From positions 62,001 through 126,000 of the forward strand of contig JASAND010004096.1 in the NCBI GenBank assembly GCA_030248195.1: DNA of 64,000 bases, written 5' to 3'. The DNA comes from Trissonchulus latispiculum (Eukaryota > Nematoda > Enoplea > Enoplida > Ironidae). A model generated the notes under the pieces. It was not told where the DNA came from. It saw only the letters and a list, made by a program, of their open reading frames with translations, and ran no database searches. The translations under genes and the position numbers were made by a program. Below, piece after piece: positions 12,701 through 23,367 of the stretch; position 1 is the first letter of the stretch, and each line of letters starts with the position of its first letter.

Positions 12701-15653
12701 AAAATTTGATTTTTCGATTTCTGGGCTACCTTTCCCCAAAAAAGACGTTTTAGGTAATTTTTGAAGATTAAAGTTGACATAAAAATTTTTTCACGCGGCA
12801 GAATTTCTTGCCATTTGGCACAAATGAGTACTCCTATAGGGCCTCCTTCTATGCCAAATTACAGCCTTGTAGCTCGCACCAGTAATAAAATTTTCCTTTC
12901 GTTAGCCAAAATTTTTAAAATTTTTGCCAAAACTTCAACTTTGAAGAGTAATTCCTTTAGATGCAGATAAGATACAGACATCTAGTATTTTTCTGCAGGT
13001 AGGGACATATGTGCCAAATCATATTGGCGAATGACAGCTTTGAAGCTTGGGCCTAGCAGTCAGTAGAAATTTTTAATTAATTATGTTGGTAGTTGTGAAA
13101 AATGGGGGGTCGGGCACATAATCGCGACGGCTGCACATGGCTGGAAGGCAACTAAGATCTCAGCACCCGATATTTTTTTGACCACACTCATGCTCTATAT
13201 CCTCGCCAAAAAGTAGGCCAATCTGACAAAGTCGGGGCAAACCTTTAGTAGCCCCCCCCCCCCCTTAAGGTACAAGCACACTTCGAAAAATTGGTTCACG
13301 GTAAAAGCTCTCTCAGGGCCTGACCCTTTGTTAACGTATGGTGCCTGATCAAGACTGTTCCAACATCGCCTGTGTCGCTGCTCGCTCTTCAGTTTTGACA
13401 GTACCCCATACAAACTGGGTGCACTCTAAACGAAAATTTGGATTCGGATTTGGATTTGGATTGAAATAATTCGGACTGTTCTATGCTTTTTGTTTTCAGT
13501 ATGCACAAGTATTCGCAATGAAGCTTTGTCTCTAAAAGCGTTCGAAAGATAAAGCTCGTTTGGTGCTAGCTGTTGCCAACATATTTGTCATTGTTTCTTC
13601 CTTTAGATACAATGTCACTCGTTTAAACGACACTGTTAGAACTTGGCTAAACATGACTTCTTCGTCTGAATTGAAAACTATTGATAATCTGATTGGTGCA
13701 AATACACTAACATCCAGCCCGTTTGGATACATAGAAATTCGCAGCTACTTTCAACAAAACCTATTCCAAACATACGACGTTGGACTTAGAATGGACAGTT
13801 TGCTCCAACTTCAAAACAGATCTCTTCTGGATGTACTTTTCAGATCTCGGTTTGTTTGTGAGGACCTTGTGCAGTCATGCAGCTCAGACAGCCTACCACT
13901 CAAAACAAATGATTGTTGTGCTAACGCCAGCTTCTACTCCACACCTTTTGGTCTGTGTCCTGTGATTCGTGGTAGAAAGCAAAGATTTTTGGGATCTTCA
14001 GCAGGTAAGCATGTGACTACATGCACAGCTTTCAGGAATAACCTTTATATGCAGCAAAATTAGGGTTTCGACAGCAAGCGTATCTTATGTTGCTTGAATT
14101 GCATATGCCTAAAACCATCGCAGCCTCTAGTAAGCTGACTGTATTTATTCGGTGTCGTTACAAACGTAATTCACATTACATTATTTAAATCCAATTTCAT
14201 CCAGCAGCAGGTCCCTGCGAATCCCTGGCCATTCTTTTGGTTACTAACGATTTCTGATAGACTAGTTATAAGCTTTTTAGGATTTCACCTGCTTATGAAA
14301 CAACCGAACAATATGATACATCAGGCAATCTTGCCGCAGAACATTGGGTTTGTATTGTTTTTACTGAATGAAATGAATGACTTAGGATTTGGTACCCATG
14401 TTCTACACAACAGCTATAACTTGCTGACCATTAAGAATATAAAGCACAAGCGACTGAATACTAAGAAAAAACCATGTGGCAAGAACAATAGACTTGGATA
14501 TCAGGAATGCATAATGCAATGTGCCATGAAATCTTTGGCGGAACAAGCACCGACTAATAGCAATTGTACTGAATGCAATTTCCTCCTTTTAATAAACGCA
14601 ACTAGACAGGTAACATGCGACCACTACGTAGGCGACAGGAACATATGTCCCTCCGTTAGAGGTGGGTTATGCTATGCGCTACCCTACATTAATATGCGGC
14701 CTGGATTTATCGCCGAACGTTCACGACGATGCCATGGCGAGTGCCCACCCCGGTGTGATGACAACGAGCATTTAATTACTACATCATCCTCCAAGTAAGC
14801 TTGTTTCGATTTCATTAACGTCGGAAACTATTCAGCTTGATGTGGAATTTGATTGATCGTAACTTTGCTTCGTTTCTGGGAGAATTGGCCAAATTTAATT
14901 TTACCAACAAACATATGTCGGAGTGCCCACTCTGTAGATTGCAAGGTTTTTTAGAACGTTTACTGTATAAAATATTTTCTAGGAGATTTCGTTCGAAACT
15001 TTGTCTACATTCATGTTTATCCTTCTAATCTAATTCAATTAAGCAGTCGACTTTGGGACTTGTTAAAATGAAATATTGGTAGGAAATAAATAAAACGAAA
15101 TAAAAACGAAGAAAAACCATAAGGAACACATTTACACATCTTGGCCTTTCCTGTACGATTAGCAAAAGCAAAAGCTTTAGCGATTAGCTTTAGCGATTGC
15201 ACTCTGCGAATAACAACATTGCTTTGAACACAATTCTTGTTTTCTTTCAATGCTCTACAATTTGTAAATCAACAGATTTTCACTGGGAAAAAACAGCCAG
15301 ATTTCGAAGCAGTTATCAGCTCCAAATTGCCCCGCAAACATGCTAAAAACGGGGACAGCTGCTAGGGCTTTGTTTTAGAACAATTATACGTCAAAAGTCA
15401 GACTTCAACACTATGACCAAGCTAAAAACACGCTTTTTGGTGGTGGTAACAGCTACTATGCTCAAACAATGCTTTCAGACTTGTACTTAGCAGATTTCGT
15501 TGGCACGTGGAAGCTGGACGGCTTGCTTCAGTTTCTGATTTATCAGCCCTTCACCTTCAGTTTGAAAAGATGTCCACCGAGTTCTATGTTGAACACCTGC
15601 ATTATGATACTAATGGAATCTTGGCTGCCACTGGAAGCATTTTGTTCGTATGG
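6494..15653 (+). CDS. DEG/ENaC-family sodium channel subunit, gene 1 (four exons; both ends incomplete)
   Basis: Exons 6494-6750, 13607-14004, 14281-14794 and 15494-15653 join in phases 2, 1 and 2 without a stop, giving about 443 codons. Order: His-containing pre-TM1 segment (HRTTLHFLDLIL), TM1 (about residues 28-48), post-TM1 motif IPDFILCPYM, a glycosylation-rich extracellular loop, the family 'FGLCPVI' strand, a GF...VLF...GTH strand set, a thumb with about a dozen cysteines ending CHGECPPRC, and the pre-TM2 segment running to GILAATGSILFVW. The family forms trimeric amiloride-sensitive or ligand/acid-gated Na+ channels in the plasma membrane. The start codon and the rest of TM2, with the GxS filter, are not assigned. 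The canonical HG pair before TM1 reads HF. A second family member starts about 30 kb downstream on the same strand. Confidence 0.85.
7037..7402. mobile_element. hAT-like MITE, copy 1 (366 bp)
   Basis: Begins CATAGGATAACGTGGGG and ends with the near-inverse CCCCGTGTTAATGTATG. It is flanked by CAGATCCC (7029-7036) and CATATCCC (7403-7410), an 8-bp target duplication with one mismatch. The interior is rich in 'gggtagacccc' blocks and A/T runs, with no open frame. Closely related copies lie at 34727-35086 and 37836-38199. Confidence 0.75.
7403..7689. other. short unassigned spacer
   Basis: Nothing recognised. It ends with alternating TTTAACTTTA-type runs just before the retroelement remnant. Confidence 0.4.
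7690..8450 (+). mobile_element. Penelope-like retroelement remnant (RT fragments plus GIY-YIG endonuclease)
   Basis: Broken reading frames on the + strand, in order. First comes an RT fragment near 7690-7800 (ESLFTSV). Near 7855-7920 there is a SVYRKKTHTNRYLHYESNHP block typical of Penelope-like RT C-termini. Then come a CLHSRA...LKRKEE...NG linker and, near 8130-8180, the TDKLKRICNSYGVKLVF segment. The frame 8185-8448 follows, with a cysteine pair (VPCNGCEKVYIGQTSRPL), R and EH of a GIY-YIG nuclease. Several stops, frame changes and an internal deletion after the first RT motif show that it is dead and 5'-truncated. Confidence 0.8.
8185..8448 (+). pseudogene. GIY-YIG endonuclease domain of the Penelope-like remnant
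   Basis: The longest intact piece of the element, 87 codons. It has the CxxC-type pair before the VYIGQTSR motif, and KEHKKAC and EHCSNEHG downstream, as in the zinc-linked GIY-YIG domains of Penelope-like elements. The frame has no credible start codon of its own. It is part of the RT polyprotein, not a separate gene. Confidence 0.75.
8620..11645. repeat. diverged tandem satellite-like array, units of roughly 300-450 bp
   Basis: A recurring order of blocks appears at least six times: 'ttgcatgtgggtagg...ggggtgaag', 'ccgatgcgacatgcg...agtactcga', 'gatgctgcaaatg.tcaaa', 'gaaagtaacg.aaa' and 'gttgtaat.gggccaaa'. Starts are near 8790, 9215, 10060, 10390, 10690, 11060 and 11390. Copies differ by indels and many substitutions, which indicates an old array. 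Open frames in it are shadows of the repeat. Confidence 0.7.
11646..12033. other. unassigned spacer
   Basis: Mixed sequence with several poly-A/T and 'aaattc' runs; nothing recognised. Confidence 0.4.
12034..13268. mobile_element. TTAA-flanked foldback element (piggyBac-like MITE), 1.23 kb
   Basis: Two arms of about 520 bp (from 12038 inward, and to 13264) are near-perfect inverses of each other. They run from a G12 run next to TTAA (12034-12037) to a C13 run next to TTAA (13265-13268). Examples of mirrored blocks are 'gcccgaccccccattttt'/'aaaaatggggggtcgggc' and 'gcctccttctatg'. A TTAA target duplication is characteristic of piggyBac-type insertion, but no transposase is present, so the family assignment is tentative. 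Confidence 0.7.
13607..14004 (+). CDS. DEG/ENaC gene 1, finger/palm exon
   Basis: Excellent acceptor (gtttcttcctttag) and donor (gcag|gtaagc); starts with one base of a split codon and ends in phase 1. The extracellular sequence has at least five N-glycosylation sequons (NVT, NDT, NMT, NRS, NAS), a cluster of cysteines (VCEDLVQSC ... NDCCANASF), and TPFGLCPVIRG, which matches the family 'YGNCYTF' strand. The reading frame is open through 13560 upstream only because the intron end happens to be open. Confidence 0.88.
14281..14794 (+). CDS. DEG/ENaC gene 1, palm/thumb cysteine-rich exon
   Basis: Acceptor agctttttag; two bases complete a Gly codon with the preceding exon. It begins GFHLLMKQ..., continues through GFVLFLLNEMNDLGFGTHV (the family 'GLxVxIH...GFxVxPGT' strands) and KHKRL, and then has about a dozen cysteines (PCGK, GYQECIMQC, NCTECNF, ICPSV, GGLCY, RRCHGECPPRC), as expected for the disulfide-rich thumb. 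Donor AA|gtaagc is phase 2. Gene 2 has an intron where this exon is continuous, at the strand before the thumb. Confidence 0.88.
15494..15653 (+). CDS. DEG/ENaC gene 1, pre-TM2 exon
   Basis: Acceptor cttagcag; one base completes Lys with the previous exon; 53 codons; donor TGG|gtgagc in phase 0. It encodes FRWHVEAGRLASVSDLSAL, then LHLQFEKMSTEFY, which resembles the family 'LxIYFExMxYExI' strand, and ends GILAATGSILFVW, the start of TM2 just before the expected G-x-S selectivity filter. A copy with an 11-bp deletion occurs at 23219-23367. Confidence 0.82.
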
Positions 15654-15698
15654 GTGAGCAAGAAACGCTGATGCCCTCTTACTTTAATGTGTCACTTA

Positions 15699-16713
15699 TG
15701 GTGGTGGTATCCTTTTGTGCAGTTCTTTTGTGGTGATTTTTTTGAAACGCTATGACTTTCGCAATTTTGGGAGTTGCAAAGAGCTTAATACATCGTTTTA
15801 AAGCTTATTATCTGAACATGCACACGGGCTTACGGAACTGGCAAAATTAGCAGAAAATAGCAGAAATTTTCTGACATGCTGACATCCAACAGGATGAATA
15901 TAGAGACCAAACATTTTTGAACATAGATTTCTCAAAACTGATGAACCGGCCAAAAGTTCTTTTTGTGCCACTATATAAAGGACATATGGGCCGAGGCACG
16001 TTTCCTGGATTTGGCTCAGCAGATCTTAACTGTGGAGAAAATCGGCCACATCCGCGGTAACACGAAATTTCGCAACTTCGCATTGTGATTTTTTACTACT
16101 CGATATGTTTTAGCCCAAACCAAGAAAAACGTCCCTCCGCAGAAGTACGAATTTCAATTCTGCCAAAAATCGGCAGAATCAGCCGTAGTAGTTTTTGAAA
16201 AGTCGATGTTCGAAACAAAATAATCGCAGTTTTGCCAAAATGGGTTTTCGGTCAAATCTCTAGCGTAAAGCAATAAAGTCTGGCTAATAGGCATTCATAA
16301 AATGGACATTTAGAAGCTGCATCGATTGAGCATAAATAAGTCAACTTTGTCCTTAACATGTGGCGGCAATTTTGGGAAAACTGATTTCCTTGAAAATGGC
16401 CATTTTTTGACCCTAAAAACAGATTTTGACTTATACTTACTTAACCACTGGAGATAGCTCAAAGATTGTAAACGCAAAAGTGTTCATGTTTGTGTCCTCT
16501 TTCCAGCCATAACAACCAATCCCGTTACTTGTCTACCTATTAGAAGCCTAAGGCCAAAAAACCAAAACTTTCCTATCTTTTCGCCTAAAAATACGAGACT
16601 GGTCGCAGAATGTTAGAGAGCACGGAAATAGGTTATTTCGTAAGTTTTAGTCATTTGCGTAAAGGATTAAAGCCGTTTGAGTCAAAAATACCCGAAAGGA
16701 AACCAGCACCTTG
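15699..16713. mobile_element. 1-kb repeat with GGTGGTGGTATC/...ACCAGCACC ends, tandem copy 1
   Basis: Starts 'ggtggtggtatccttttgtgcag' and ends 'aaccagcacctt', so the termini are approximate inverses of a GGTGCTGGTATC motif. The interior matches the next copy throughout, including 'cgcaattttgggagttg', 'gatttctcaaaactg', 'ggccgag' and 'caagaaaaacgtccctcc'. No coding capacity. It lies immediately downstream of the pre-TM2 exon of gene 1. Confidence 0.65.
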
Positions 16714-17722
16714 AGGTGCTGGTATCTTGTGCAGTTCTTTTGTGGTGATTTTTCGAATCGCTGTAACTTTCGCAATTTTGGGAGTTGGAAAGCGTTTTAT
16801 ACATGGTTTTAAAGCTTATAATCTGTATACTAACATGAGCTTACGAAACTAGCAAAATTGGCAAGAAAACAGCAAACAATTTCCAACATACTGACGACTG
16901 ACAGACTGAATATAGACCAAAAATTTTTGAACATCGATTTCTCAAAACTGTGGAATCGGCCAAAATTCTTCTGGTGCCAAGATATGAAGGACATGTGGGC
17001 CGAGGGACATTTTTTTGGGATTTGGCTCAACAAGCCTCAATACTCCAGAAAATCCGGCAAACGTGTCATGACACGAAACTTCGCAACTTTCTATTCACTT
17101 TTCTCACAGCTATAGTTGTTTTAGCTCAAACCAAGAAAAATGTCCCTCCGCAATAGGGCGAATTTTCATTCAGCCAAAACTCACGCGAATCCATTGGGTA
17201 ATTTTTGAGAAATCAATGTTCAAAACAAAATAATCGCAATTTTACCAAAATGGTTTTCCGGCGAATTCTCTAGCTTAAAGCAACGAACTCCAGCGAATAG
17301 GTATTGATAAAATGCGCAATTGGACGATGTATCGATTGAGTATAAATAAGCCGAAATTGTCTGTAAGATTTGGCAGTAATTTTGAAAAAACTGATTTCTT
17401 CAAAAGTGGCCATATTTTAACCACAAAACTGATTTTTGGCTTATACTGCCTTAACCACTAAAGGTAGCTCAAAAGTTGTAAAAGCAAAAATGTTCATTTC
17501 GGTGTCCTCTTTCCTGCCATAACAACCAATCCGGTGTAGCGACCATGTACTGAGAGAATAAGGGCAAAAACCAAAACTTTCTTATCTTTACACCTAAAAA
17601 TCCGTGACTGGTCCCAGAATGTTAAAGAGCACGAAAATAATGCATTTAGAAAGTTTCATCCACTTTCATGAAGAATTGAAGCTTGTAGGGTCGAATTTAC
17701 ACAAAGCGATACCAGCACCTTA
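16714..17722. mobile_element. 1-kb repeat with GGTGCTGGTATC inverted termini, tandem copy 2
   Basis: Head-to-tail with the previous copy; the junction is an 'accagcaccttgaggtgctggt' palindrome. It ends 'gataccagcacctt', giving a clean terminal inverted repeat of about 12 bp. Partial relatives occur at 39665-40035 and at 42915-43518, the latter in opposite orientation. Confidence 0.7.
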
Positions 17723-17903
17723 AGTGACTGCCATAGGTAAGGCAAAAACTGAGGCTCAAGTTGGAAAAATTCGGTTAAACTAGGGTACTGTTACATAAGG
17801 CCAGGACAGTTTTCATTATCCAAAATATAAGCCCTTTTTCCAGTAACAATCATCAGTTAGCGATGTCGCAAGAACATTTCTCGCTACTGAGCTCTGTTTT
17901 CAG

Positions 17904-18119
17904 TTGGGCAAGAAACATTTTTTGCCATCGCAGGGTATTATTAATGTAGACTACGGTAGAACTTCGGTACAATTCTGTGATCTATTATCTTATCTGACTT
18001 CATGGTTGGCAACTCAGTTTATTTTACAGTTCATAATTTATCTTAGATTCGTACAATCAAATTCGTACAAGGAGACACAATTTGAAAGATTGATTGTAAA
18101 ATGCTGTGCTTTGTTATAG
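17904..18119 (+). CDS. possible further exon of gene 1 (hydrophobic ORF), uncertain
   Basis: After a strong acceptor (gctctgttttcag) an ORF continues in phase 0, the phase required by the previous donor. It runs 71 codons to a stop and includes a hydrophobic stretch (DLLSYLTSWLATQFILQFII). If spliced, the junction reads ...ILFVW|LGKKHF, so the canonical G-x-S filter would be missing. It may be a chance ORF, with the true TM2 exon lost or elsewhere. Confidence 0.25.
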   Translation: MGKKHFLPSQGIINVDYGRTSVQFCDLLSYLTSWLATQFILQFIIYLRFVQSNSYKETQFERLIVKCCALL

Positions 18120-18274
18120 ATTGGAGGATCCATGCACAGTCTTATACAGTTAGGAGGTCTGCTGTTAGAATTAATAGTGACGAAGCCAGAAAAATCTTAC
18201 TGAATCCAAAACTGTACTATTTATGCTACATCTTAATGCTGACTTTATATATTCGAAAATTTGCTATGTGGATC

Positions 18275-18830
18275 TTCCCATTATCCACCCCACAGCTCCG
18301 AAGAAGCACAATTTGACGGATTGAGTTGAAATTTGGTAGAGGTGTGTCTACGGACCTGCTGATTCCAAAAATGCAAAAATTTTAAAATTTTAGTTGGTAA
18401 AGTGGGATCAAGGGAATCAAAAAAATTTTTGTTCATGATTTTGGTGAAAACTTGCACACAGGGGTTTTCTGGCGCGTTGAGCACGAATCTGAAATCTACT
18501 TTTCGATTCAGCTTAACATAAGCTAAAGTTGTAAGCTTGGATGTAAGCTTATCCTGAGCTAACGAAAACTGAATCGAAAAACGGCTTTCGTATTCGTGCT
18601 CAGAGTCCAGAAAACCCTTGTATGCAAGTTTTCAGCAAACTCAAGGTCAAAAAATTGTTTGATCCCCTTACCAACTGAAATTTTAAAATTTGTAAACATT
18701 GTTCAAAATTTTAAAAATTTTTACATTTTTGAAATCAGCAGGTCTAAAAACTTACCCATACCAAATATCAACTTTATCCGTCAAATTGTGCTTCTTCAGT
18801 GCTTCCTCGGAGCTGGGGGGATAATGGGAA
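18275..18830. mobile_element. foldback element A (about 556 bp)
   Basis: Ends TTCCCATTATCC / GGATAATGGGAA. The arms mirror each other: 'agctccga...gaagcacaatttgacgg' against 'ccgtcaaattgtgcttcttc', and 'ttcgattcagctt' against 'aactgaatcgaaaa'. It shares its central portion (TTCGATTCA...GCTAA) with the foldback at 29587-30152. The interior is AT-rich with no ORF of note. Confidence 0.7.
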
Positions 18831-19228
18831 ATACACTGCTATTTATGCCCGTTGTCTGCCAGCATATCAAGAATAAAGTTTCGGGTGGATAACATACGTA
18901 TGTGCATCCATAAATGTAAGAAAATATAAACGTGTGCTGAACTTTGTGGGTTCGATTTATTTTAACATGTATTGATTTTTTGAGCAGCTAATTTCGACAC
19001 GGCATGCACTCCCGCATACTTGGTTGTTCTTCAGGCATGCACACCTTCCGTCTTTACACCAATTGCACCGCTGCGCCCCTTGACCACCCGTGTCTAGCTT
19101 CAGCCTCACATAGTACCAGATTGTTACCAGAATAGTATCAAGATTCACGTCGTCTTGCTGGACAACCTCCAGCTCGTATCAAAGGCGTTGCCGATCATTA
19201 ATAATCGGCAAAAGGGATGTGACTCCGA
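18831..19228. other. unassigned spacer
   Basis: Nothing recognised except a few cysteine codons on the minus strand near 19030-19090; a 63-codon minus-strand frame is not convincing. Confidence 0.35.
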
Positions 19229-19680
19229 ATGATCGGCAATTTTGAATATATATATATATGCCAGCAGCTTATATGCTATATGAGCACAGTTGCATGCGCT
19301 AACTGTACACGCTCAGCATACTCTATGAGCAAAAAGTGCTCACAGAGACGGTCGTATGTGCATTTTGCTCATATAGATCGTCCCTATGAGCAGTGTAGTG
19401 AACTTTACCTACTCTGTGAGCAAAAAATTGTTTTTGAAAATGCTAATTAGCTTAATTACATAAGCTGAGCTTATGCTTAATGGCTTAGGCTTAGACGTGT
19501 AAAAGCACGCTCTCGGTAAGCCTAACACGCTCTCGGTAAGCCTAGGCGCTGCCGCGGAGTACGCGTTATTTGACCGTGCTCACAAAGTAGGAAAGATATA
19601 TGCAATAACGCCAATGTGGGGACATTTGAGCACTAAACATGACATCGTGGGGACATGCGACTCCTTTGTGGGGACTTTGG

Positions 19681-19682
<2 letters not shown>

Positions 19683-19753
<71 letters not shown>
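19683..19753. repeat. (TA)n microsatellite
   Basis: Continuous TA dinucleotide tract of about 70 bp. Confidence 0.97.
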
Positions 19754-19757
<4 letters not shown>

Positions 19758-20135
19758 CATGCATACATATACCAGCAGCTTATATGTTATATGAGCACTG
19801 TTTCATACGCTAATTGTACACGCTCAGTATGCTCTATGAGCACAAAGTGCTCGCAGAGACGGTTGTATGTGCATTTTGCTCATAGAGATAGTTCATATGA
19901 GCAGTGCTCATAGAGAGCATGCTCACAGAGATGTGAAGTTTATCTACTCTGTGAGCAAAAATTTTTTTGAAAATGCAAATTAGCTTAATTAATTCAGCTG
20001 AGCTTATGCTTAAAAAATGGCTTAGGCTTAGACGTGTAAAAGCACGCTCTCGGTAAGCCTAACACGCTCTCGGTAAGCATTGGCGCTGCCGCGGAGGAAC
20101 GCGTTATTTGACGGTGCTCACAAGACAGGAAAGAT

Positions 20136-20276
<141 letters not shown>

Positions 20277-20490
20277 CAAGTCAACGTGGGGACCTTACAA
20301 ATTTTAATTTGCTTATAATTAAGAAATGGCTTAGGCTTAGACGTGTTAAAGCACGCTCTGTGCTTAGCCTGCGAGCTCTCTACAAAAAACAAAAAGCACG
20401 CTCTAAACTAAGCCTGCGAGCTTTCTAATTAATTAAATTAATTAGGTCTCCACGTTGACGTAAATACATAGTTACATACATATATATATA

Positions 20491-21294
20491 CAAGAAATAA
20501 AAATGCTCCTCTGGAGCATGAAAAAGTAATATGGGTGATGGTGAGGTTGCAAAATCAGGGTAGGACTAGTCTTTAAAATGCTTAATATGGGGCTAGATTA
20601 AAAAATAGAAGAGGACTAGGTTGTGAGCGAATTAATATGGGCACAGCTTCGCCGAACAACCCATATTCGCGGTTTGTAAATGTAAATTATTATGCATATC
20701 CACGATACATTTGGTTTAGTTCATAAATAACCTACGGCTACGGTATGTGCTCGAGCTTTATTCGAACTTTTAGTTTAGCAAACGTTTTCTTCGATAAGTG
20801 CTTCATACTAACCCGCGCATTTTACGTATCCATTTATACGGAAAATTTATATTCAAGAATAATTTAGGACTCTCCCACGATCTTCCATTTCCTCCGTACT
20901 TGGACCAATAGCTTTAGCATCATATCCTTAGACCTCTCCTAGTAGTAGAGCCTGCGGTAGTTCAACACAACAAAATGATGATAATTTGCGTATATATTAG
21001 TAGCAGCTAGTCTAACAGTACATGCAAACAGCTATATTCGATGAGTATTCAACTGCTTAAATCTTTTATTGACTGACATTGAAAGCTCTAAGCTAAGACG
21101 AAACGTGAAATCCCGCGAATATGGGTTGTTCGGCGAAGCTGTGCCCATATTAATTCGCTCACAACCTAGTCCTCTTCTATTTTTTAACTTAGCCCCATAT
21201 TAAGCATTTTAAAGACTAGTCCTCTCCTGATTTTTCAACCTCACCATCACCCATATTACTTTTTCATGCTCCAGAGGAGCATTCTTATTTCTTG
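20491..21294. mobile_element. foldback/MITE with 182-bp inverted repeats
   Basis: Arms 20491-20672 and 21113-21294 are inverted copies, starting CAAGAAATAAAAATGCTCC and ending with its inverse. The arms include the nested hairpin GCTCCTCTGGAGC and a 'cttcgccgaacaacccatattcgcgg' terminus at the inner side. The 440-bp centre has no ORF. The left end abuts a TA tract, so the target duplication cannot be read. Confidence 0.8.
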
Positions 21295-21344
21295 TTTTTG
21301 TGTCATTTTAAAGGATCCCTTTTTAGCAATGCGGTAATGGATAC

Positions 21345-22335
21345 AAGGAGCTTGAACAGTGCCATGCTAAACGAGCGTGGTCGATTTACAATATATGCCC
21401 CAACAAAACGCCGAAAAACGCTGTTTAAGGGGTTTGACCACTGGTCAATAGGCCCCATAGACCGTAGTGACCACAGGTCACTTCCCTCAATTTCGGCAAC
21501 ATGCCCATTGAAACGAGCGTAGTCGTCGATTTACTATATATGCCCCCGATCAAAAGGCCGAAAAACGCAGTTTTAGGCCGTTTAACCAGTGGTCAATAGG
21601 ATTCCTAGGCCGTAGTGACCAGTGGTCACTTCCGTCGGTTTCGGCAATATGCCCCTTGGAACGAGCGTAGTCGATTTACTATATATGCCCCCTACCAAAA
21701 CGCCGAAAAACGCAGTTTTGGGCCGTTTGACCAGTGGTCAATAGGCCATATAGGCTGAAGTGGCCAGTGGTCACTTCCGTCGGTTTCGGCGATATGCCCA
21801 CTGAAACGAGCGTAGTCGATTTACTATATATGCCCCCAACTTAAACGCCACACAACACTGTTCTAAGGGATTTTACCACTGGTCAATAGGCCCCATAGGC
21901 TGTAGTGACCAGTGGTCACTTCCGTCGGTTTCGGCGATATGCCCATTGAAACGAGCGTAGTCGATTTGCTATATATGCCCCCGACCAAACGCCGAAAAAA
22001 CGCAGTGAAAACGATGAGCATACTGCCGATACCGCCCGAAGTGACCACTGGTCAGCATGGCTCCCGTGGTTCCTCGCCCAGTTTCAAAGTTGGGAAAACT
22101 CCCTCTAAACAGCATTTTTTGGCGTTTTGGCCGGGGAAAAGTAAATCGACATATATAGTAAATCGACTACGCTCGTTTCAATGGGCATATCGCCGAAACC
22201 GACGGAAGTGACCACTGGTCAAACGGCCTAAAACTTTGAAACTGGGCGAGGAACCACGGGAGCCATGCTGACCAGTGGTCACTTCGGGCGGTATCGGCAG
22301 TATGCTCATCGTTTTCAGCGACCCCGATTTACTAT
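21345..22335. repeat. satellite array, about 146-bp units, partly inverted
   Basis: Anchors 'acgagcgt.gtcgattta.tatatatgcccc' at about 21371, 21512, 21661, 21806 and 21951 give a spacing of 141-149 bp. Each unit carries the palindrome GACCAGTGGTCA or a close variant. After about 22030 the same blocks reappear in inverted orientation (to about 22330), which gives the array a foldback end. Confidence 0.8.
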
Positions 22336-23218
22336 ACATGGGTACCACCCCAAGGCCGAAAAACGTCATTTTTAGTGACTTTTAGGCAATTTCTAGTAAA
22401 AGTGGGACTTAGAAACTTTTCGCCAAAACAGGCCAAAAAATGCAAAGTTTGGGCCCATCTCCTGAAAGCTCCAGAGCGAAATTAAAAAATCCCCCTCGTC
22501 AAAATCCCCCTCGAAAAATAGCGAAAGTCCGACTTTGGGGTCTTGGCACAGAGCCAAAATTGGCCAGGTGCCAAAATGACCAAAAAAGGTAGCATGGGGG
22601 GATCCTGTCTACCAAAATATAATAGTAGTATGGTGCCAAAATGCCCACATCGTTCCAACACTTAGCCGTAAAATGCATTTCCAATAAGCGTTATTCACCG
22701 AGAAAAAAACAAACGCACGGTAACTATCGCCTAGTGCAAAAATTCGAAGTTTCGAATTCGAACCAAAAGTATGGTGGTACTTGTAGTACTACTCGAGTTG
22801 TTTACGATGGTAACCGTTTTACCACCGCCTTTTCTAACGGTATACGCATATACTATGTCATGATGAGGTATGATTCAAGATTCTATGTAAAAATTTAAAA
22901 GTTAAAACTAGCTTTTTCAGTAAAATTTAGTAAATAGATATTTCCAAAACACTACATTTCTAAACATGTTGGCAATTACCACACCTGCACCTCACTTTCC
23001 CAGAGGGGTCCCTCACCCTTCGCCCCAGAATCCGGATTTTCCGGTTTTTTGGGCAAAAAGCGGAAAAATTTCCGGCGGCTCCTCACCCCCCCCCCCCCAG
23101 AACTTTTCCTCCTGCATGTCTGGAAATTACTACAAAAGCTTTTTATGAGATACAGCAGTTCGCAGTTTTTGGTGGTTTCCACGTACTGTTCGCATACTTT
23201 CAAACTACTACCAGACAG
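22336..23218. other. spacer between the satellite and the exon relic
   Basis: Contains 'ccaaaatg' and C-run repeats (C10 near 23089-23098). A frame at about 22770-22855 reads YGGTCSTTRVVYDG and faintly resembles the PYGxC thumb start of DEG/ENaC proteins. I do not call it an exon. Confidence 0.3.
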
Positions 23219-23367
23219 ATTCTTGTGGCGTGTAGACTTGGGCCGTCTCTCTTTTGTTACCGATTTGTCAGCTCTTCATCTTCAGTGTGAAAGCTTTCTA
23301 TATTGAACAACTGCACTATAATACCAATAGTATTTTGGCCGCGACAGGAAGCATTCTGTTTGTTTGG
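23219..23367 (+). pseudogene. copy of the DEG/ENaC pre-TM2 exon with an 11-bp deletion
   Basis: Aligns with 15494-15653. It has an acceptor (ccagacag), then R-F-L-W-R-V-D-L-G-R, the identical DLSALHLQ codons and, after the deletion, NSILAATGSILFVW followed by a gtatgc donor. The exon is 149 nt instead of 160, so the frame shifts and hits TGA shortly after the deletion. Flanking exons of a third gene were not found, so it is an exon relic or a duplicated, damaged alternative exon of gene 1. Confidence 0.8.

Larger units (their letters stand above)
6751..13606 (+). other. intron 1 of DEG/ENaC gene 1, filled with repeats
   Basis: Spans the two phase-compatible exons. It contains a hAT-like MITE, a Penelope-like remnant, a diverged satellite array and a TTAA-flanked foldback, each listed separately. 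No additional DEG/ENaC, kringle or lectin exon was seen inside. Confidence 0.6.
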
